IMG/VR virus record: IMGVR_UViG_3300010373_000133
Location: 1-24,617 of that record
Direction: 5' to 3' (one strand)
DNA: 24,617 bases
Source: a virus
Below the pieces are notes generated by a model that saw only the letters and a list, made by a program, of their open reading frames with translations, was not told the origin of the DNA and made no database searches. Positions within the stretch are counted from its first letter, which is position 1. Each line of letters begins with the position of its first letter. Below are positions 22,432-24,617 of the stretch, piece by piece. The position numbers and the translations under genes are program-made.

Positions 22432-23067
22432 CTACGCTGCCGGAGTTTCACGATTTGCGTATGCCTTAGCAAGATCAGGATATCGCTTTGTTGCCTCAGT
22501 AACGGCAACTTCCCAACTAACGGGAGTACCCTTACCCTGGAACTCAGACATAATAGCCTGTGCTTTTTCTGCAAACGCCTTTGCAATATCACTACCATGA
22601 CCGTCAGCATCTTCACGCTCACGGCTACTACCAACCTCACCATAGTCCACGAAAGACTTATCAGTGAAGATTGTGTCCATAAGACCCTTGAAGTCGTCCA
22701 TCGTTGCATCATCTTCGGAGAACTTCTTATGGAACGCCTCAATACCACTAAGAACTAGTGAAGAAGGGCCACGATTCGTCTTAGTAGTAACTTTCTCATC
22801 TCCTTCGCCTTCAGTATGAGTTACACGCTCGTAATTCTCACTGAAAGCTTTACTAGCCCTACCTGCTTCAGCTAGAGCCAACTCCTGCATACGCTTAAAC
22901 TCTTCAGGGAACTCTTCTGAGAACTTCTTGGCCTTTGCATTCTTTTCTGCAAATTCCTTCAACTCAGGAAGCTGTGCAAACGCAGTTGTAATAGCAGACT
23001 CAACAGCCTTTTCATCAGCATCCTCAGGAAGCCCGAGAAGCTTAAGTGCATCAGCACTCAACTTCAT
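22432..23067 (-). CDS. Internal scaffold start within protease gene
   Basis: 211 aa in the same frame as the protease, beginning MKLSADALKLLGLPEDADEK. ATG 23067 (residue 300) directly follows the Pro-rich linker and has a near-perfect SD. The product would be the helical, charged scaffold alone. This mirrors lambda C/Nu3 and Mu I/Z, where scaffold is made in excess from an internal start. Confidence 0.7.
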   Translation of the reverse strand: MKLSADALKLLGLPEDADEKAVESAITTAFAQLPELKEFAEKNAKAKKFSEEFPEEFKRMQELALAEAGRASKAFSENYERVTHTEGEGDEKVTTKTNRGPSSLVLSGIEAFHKKFSEDDATMDDFKGLMDTIFTDKSFVDYGEVGSSREREDADGHGSDIAKAFAEKAQAIMSEFQGKGTPVSWEVAVTEATKRYPDLAKAYANRETPAA

Positions 23068-23964
23068 ATCACTACCCTCCTTTTTATCCTGTGGGGGCGG
23101 AGTATCTCTCCTAATACCTTGCCCATCTTTATCACCGCTGATATCATCCTCTTGTGGACGAGGCTCAGGCGGATTACCAGTTCCAGGCTCACTATGCTCC
23201 AAATCAGCGACTTCAGCCTCAGTTGCAACACGCCAATTCTCACCATCGTTGTCACTGGCAATCCAGCGACCATCTTTAAAACGATACTTGATAGTCTTTT
23301 CCTCTAGCACCGCCTCCGAGAAGTTGATAGGTACCATATCTTTCATCCACGGACGGTTAGTTAGTCCACCGCCAATAATGACATCTTCGTGAACTTCTCC
23401 AGTCTCAGCATCTTCATACAAATCTACAAAGAGAGGACTAAAGTATTTCCATTCACCATTCTTGATTTCCTGCCTAGCTGGTTCTGTAAACTCAACCTGA
23501 GCATACACACCATCATCGCGCAATTCCATCGCACGATACCAACCACTTGCTTTGCTTCCCTTCGCCTTATCTTCACCGTGTTCGTAGTCAATTGCAATTT
23601 CCTGACGACGAACATTATCATTGAAGTTCTTGACATAGCGGGCCGCTCTATCGTAAGACACCACAGCTGCATCGTCACCATATACAGGGTGACTCCAATG
23701 ACCAAACGGGAAAATCTGAATCCAAGGAAGATCATCCTCAGTCTTAAGTCCGTCAAGAAGAGAAGAGAACTGTTTAACAGGTACATACAGTGATTTCTCA
23801 TTGAAGGACTTGCCGAGGTTAGCATAGATAGCTCTCAACTGCTTAACAGCATCCGGCCTGTTAGCGTGACAACTACCTTTGCCACCGTGAATAGGAGTGC
23901 CGTCCATATCAGTGATACAGAACTGGTCACCCTTCTTCGTAATCTTATACTTAGTTGTCGGCAC
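22432..23964 (-). CDS. Capsid maturation protease fused to scaffold (Mu gpI-like)
   Basis: 510 aa. Residues 1-55 are a small CH-containing motif (ITDMDGTPIHGGKGSCHANR, then QLRAIYANL) frequent at the start of phage proteases. Residues 80-215 match Mu-type I protease: QIFPFGHWSHPVYGD, RRQEIAIDYEHG, GWYRAMEL, ARQEIKNGEWKYFSPLF and GGLTNRPWMKDM. A Pro-rich linker (260-298) leads to a helical, Lys/Glu-rich scaffold from residue 300. The protease should cut the scaffold and itself during head maturation. Exact catalytic residues were not assigned. Confidence 0.85.
   Translation of the reverse strand: MPTTKYKITKKGDQFCITDMDGTPIHGGKGSCHANRPDAVKQLRAIYANLGKSFNEKSLYVPVKQFSSLLDGLKTEDDLPWIQIFPFGHWSHPVYGDDAAVVSYDRAARYVKNFNDNVRRQEIAIDYEHGEDKAKGSKASGWYRAMELRDDGVYAQVEFTEPARQEIKNGEWKYFSPLFVDLYEDAETGEVHEDVIIGGGLTNRPWMKDMVPINFSEAVLEEKTIKYRFKDGRWIASDNDGENWRVATEAEVADLEHSEPGTGNPPEPRPQEDDISGDKDGQGIRRDTPPPQDKKEGSDMKLSADALKLLGLPEDADEKAVESAITTAFAQLPELKEFAEKNAKAKKFSEEFPEEFKRMQELALAEAGRASKAFSENYERVTHTEGEGDEKVTTKTNRGPSSLVLSGIEAFHKKFSEDDATMDDFKGLMDTIFTDKSFVDYGEVGSSREREDADGHGSDIAKAFAEKAQAIMSEFQGKGTPVSWEVAVTEATKRYPDLAKAYANRETPAA
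23075..23080 (-). promoter_or_regulatory. Internal ribosome binding site for scaffold
   Basis: AAAAAGGAGGG lies on the minus strand with GGAGGG at 23080-23075, seven bases before ATG 23067. It is one of the best SDs in the window, although it lies inside a reading frame. Confidence 0.7.
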
Positions 23965-23977
23965 TAATCACCGCCTC

Positions 23978-24617
23978 CTATACCGCTCCACTTGTAGGCG
24001 ATTTACCTACATTAAGTGTGCCACCACTTTTCGACTTACCATTACCTGTGCCATTAGGAAGAACAACACCACCTGGAGTTTTCTGTTCAGGCGGTGAAGC
24101 AACCTTAGAAGTACCATCAGGATTAACCTGACCCTGCAACAAAATGTTCTCACGAACCTGCTGCGGTGTAAACTCAGGACGATCACCAAGCTTCTTCGGG
24201 AAATCAATAAAGTCACGAACAAAGTTCTCGGTTTCCAAGTCCATCGTGATAACACTCTGTTGCACGAGATTAGAGAATCCTGAAGCCCACATCTGGAAGT
24301 CCTTAATCTCACCAATGTTGCGTACCTTCAACTTCGGGAATTGATCCGTCGGGAAGTTGTACGCAACGAGATTAGGAATCACATACTGATTAAAGTAGTC
24401 GCAAATTTGGTTAGCAACATATCTCATTGCCTTAAGGAACATATCTGCGGCTGTTGCACCAGTAGCCCTACCACCGCCAGAACCCTCAATACCAAGATTG
24501 AGGAACTGAACCATGATATTCTTCATAATCATGTTATCATGGTGGTTTGCGGATTCTAGAGCATCAGCAGGAGTTGACTTAATCTCTGCAAAGCCAATCT
24601 CCATTGCTGTAGTTCTA
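23978..24617 (-). CDS. Portal protein, C-terminal part (gene continues past right edge)
   Basis: The frame is open to the window edge (the ATG at 24604 is internal). The start of the visible part, MEIGFAEIKSTPADALESAN, followed by NMIMKNIMVQFLNLGIEGSG, FLKAMRYVANQICDYFNQYV and the VAYNFP segment, matches the C-terminal half of Mu gp29/DUF935-type portals. A tail of about 60 residues is Gly/Pro/Ser-rich. Being upstream of the protease fits head-gene order. Portals form the dodecameric DNA entry ring. Confidence 0.75.
   Translation of the reverse strand, partial: RTTAMEIGFAEIKSTPADALESANHHDNMIMKNIMVQFLNLGIEGSGGGRATGATAADMFLKAMRYVANQICDYFNQYVIPNLVAYNFPTDQFPKLKVRNIGEIKDFQMWASGFSNLVQQSVITMDLETENFVRDFIDFPKKLGDRPEFTPQQVRENILLQGQVNPDGTSKVASPPEQKTPGGVVLPNGTGNGKSKSGGTLNVGKSPTSGAV

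Noticed and set aside
22408-22758. Plus-strand and alternative-frame ORFs over the protease, capsid and tail genes
   Set aside because: Long antisense frames of Cys/Ser/Thr-rich composition are mirror effects of the late genes; no SD or family features.
1-24617. CRISPR array, insertion sequence or integrase
   Set aside because: No regularly spaced direct repeats, transposase or recombinase motifs were seen.

Overview
The window looks like part of a tailed bacteriophage or prophage genome (Caudoviricetes, siphovirus-like tail). The host is probably a Gram-positive actinobacterium. The grounds are a secreted protein with an LPxTG-type sortase signal, Thr-rich surface linkers, an SPP1/TP901-type tail (Dit, tape measure, Gp37-like hub) and an endolysin with a peptidoglycan-binding domain plus CHAP. 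Genes are densely packed, usually with ATGA or TAATG overlaps and clear Shine-Dalgarno (SD) sequences. The window has no terminase, integrase or replication genes. It appears to be an internal slice whose packaging genes lie beyond the right edge.

Left arm, + strand, 1-4373: accessory genes. First come two secreted proteins with similar signal-peptide sequences: a Thr-rich LPYTG-anchored protein cut by the left edge, and a Thr-linker protein with a heparin-lyase-like domain. Then follow a short helical protein, a tiny P-loop NTPase-like protein and a 38-aa Lys/Arg-rich protein. Next is a GC-rich segment full of inverted repeats (2422-2580, candidate structured RNA). After it lie a RuvC-like nuclease, a zinc-knuckle protein, a TIM-barrel-like protein and a helix-turn-helix protein. 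A double-hairpin, probably bidirectional terminator (4375-4445) separates this arm from the convergent late operon.

Right arm, - strand, 24617 down to 4446: the late operon, read right to left. The head module is a portal C-terminus (Mu gp29/DUF935-like), a Mu gpI-like protease fused to a scaffold with an internal start, a decoration protein, the major capsid protein, a hypothetical protein, a head-tail connector, a gpG-like morphogenesis protein and a tail terminator. The tail module is an acidic protein, the tail tube, two micro-ORFs, tail assembly chaperones joined by an apparent -1 frameshift, a 1535-aa tape measure, Dit, a collar-domain fibre, a winged-helix-like small protein, two fibre-like proteins, a Gp37-like hub with N-terminal repeats, and a small beta-rich tip protein. 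The lysis module is three small membrane proteins, the PGRP/CHAP endolysin, a 47-aa hydrophobic protein and a holin.

Most points of interest are in the left arm (secreted surface proteins, structured GC-rich segment, mini NTPase, TIM barrel) and in genes hidden inside the late operon (nested scaffold start, frameshift, micro-ORFs, 47-aa membrane protein). All functional calls come from reading motifs by eye; no database search was run.
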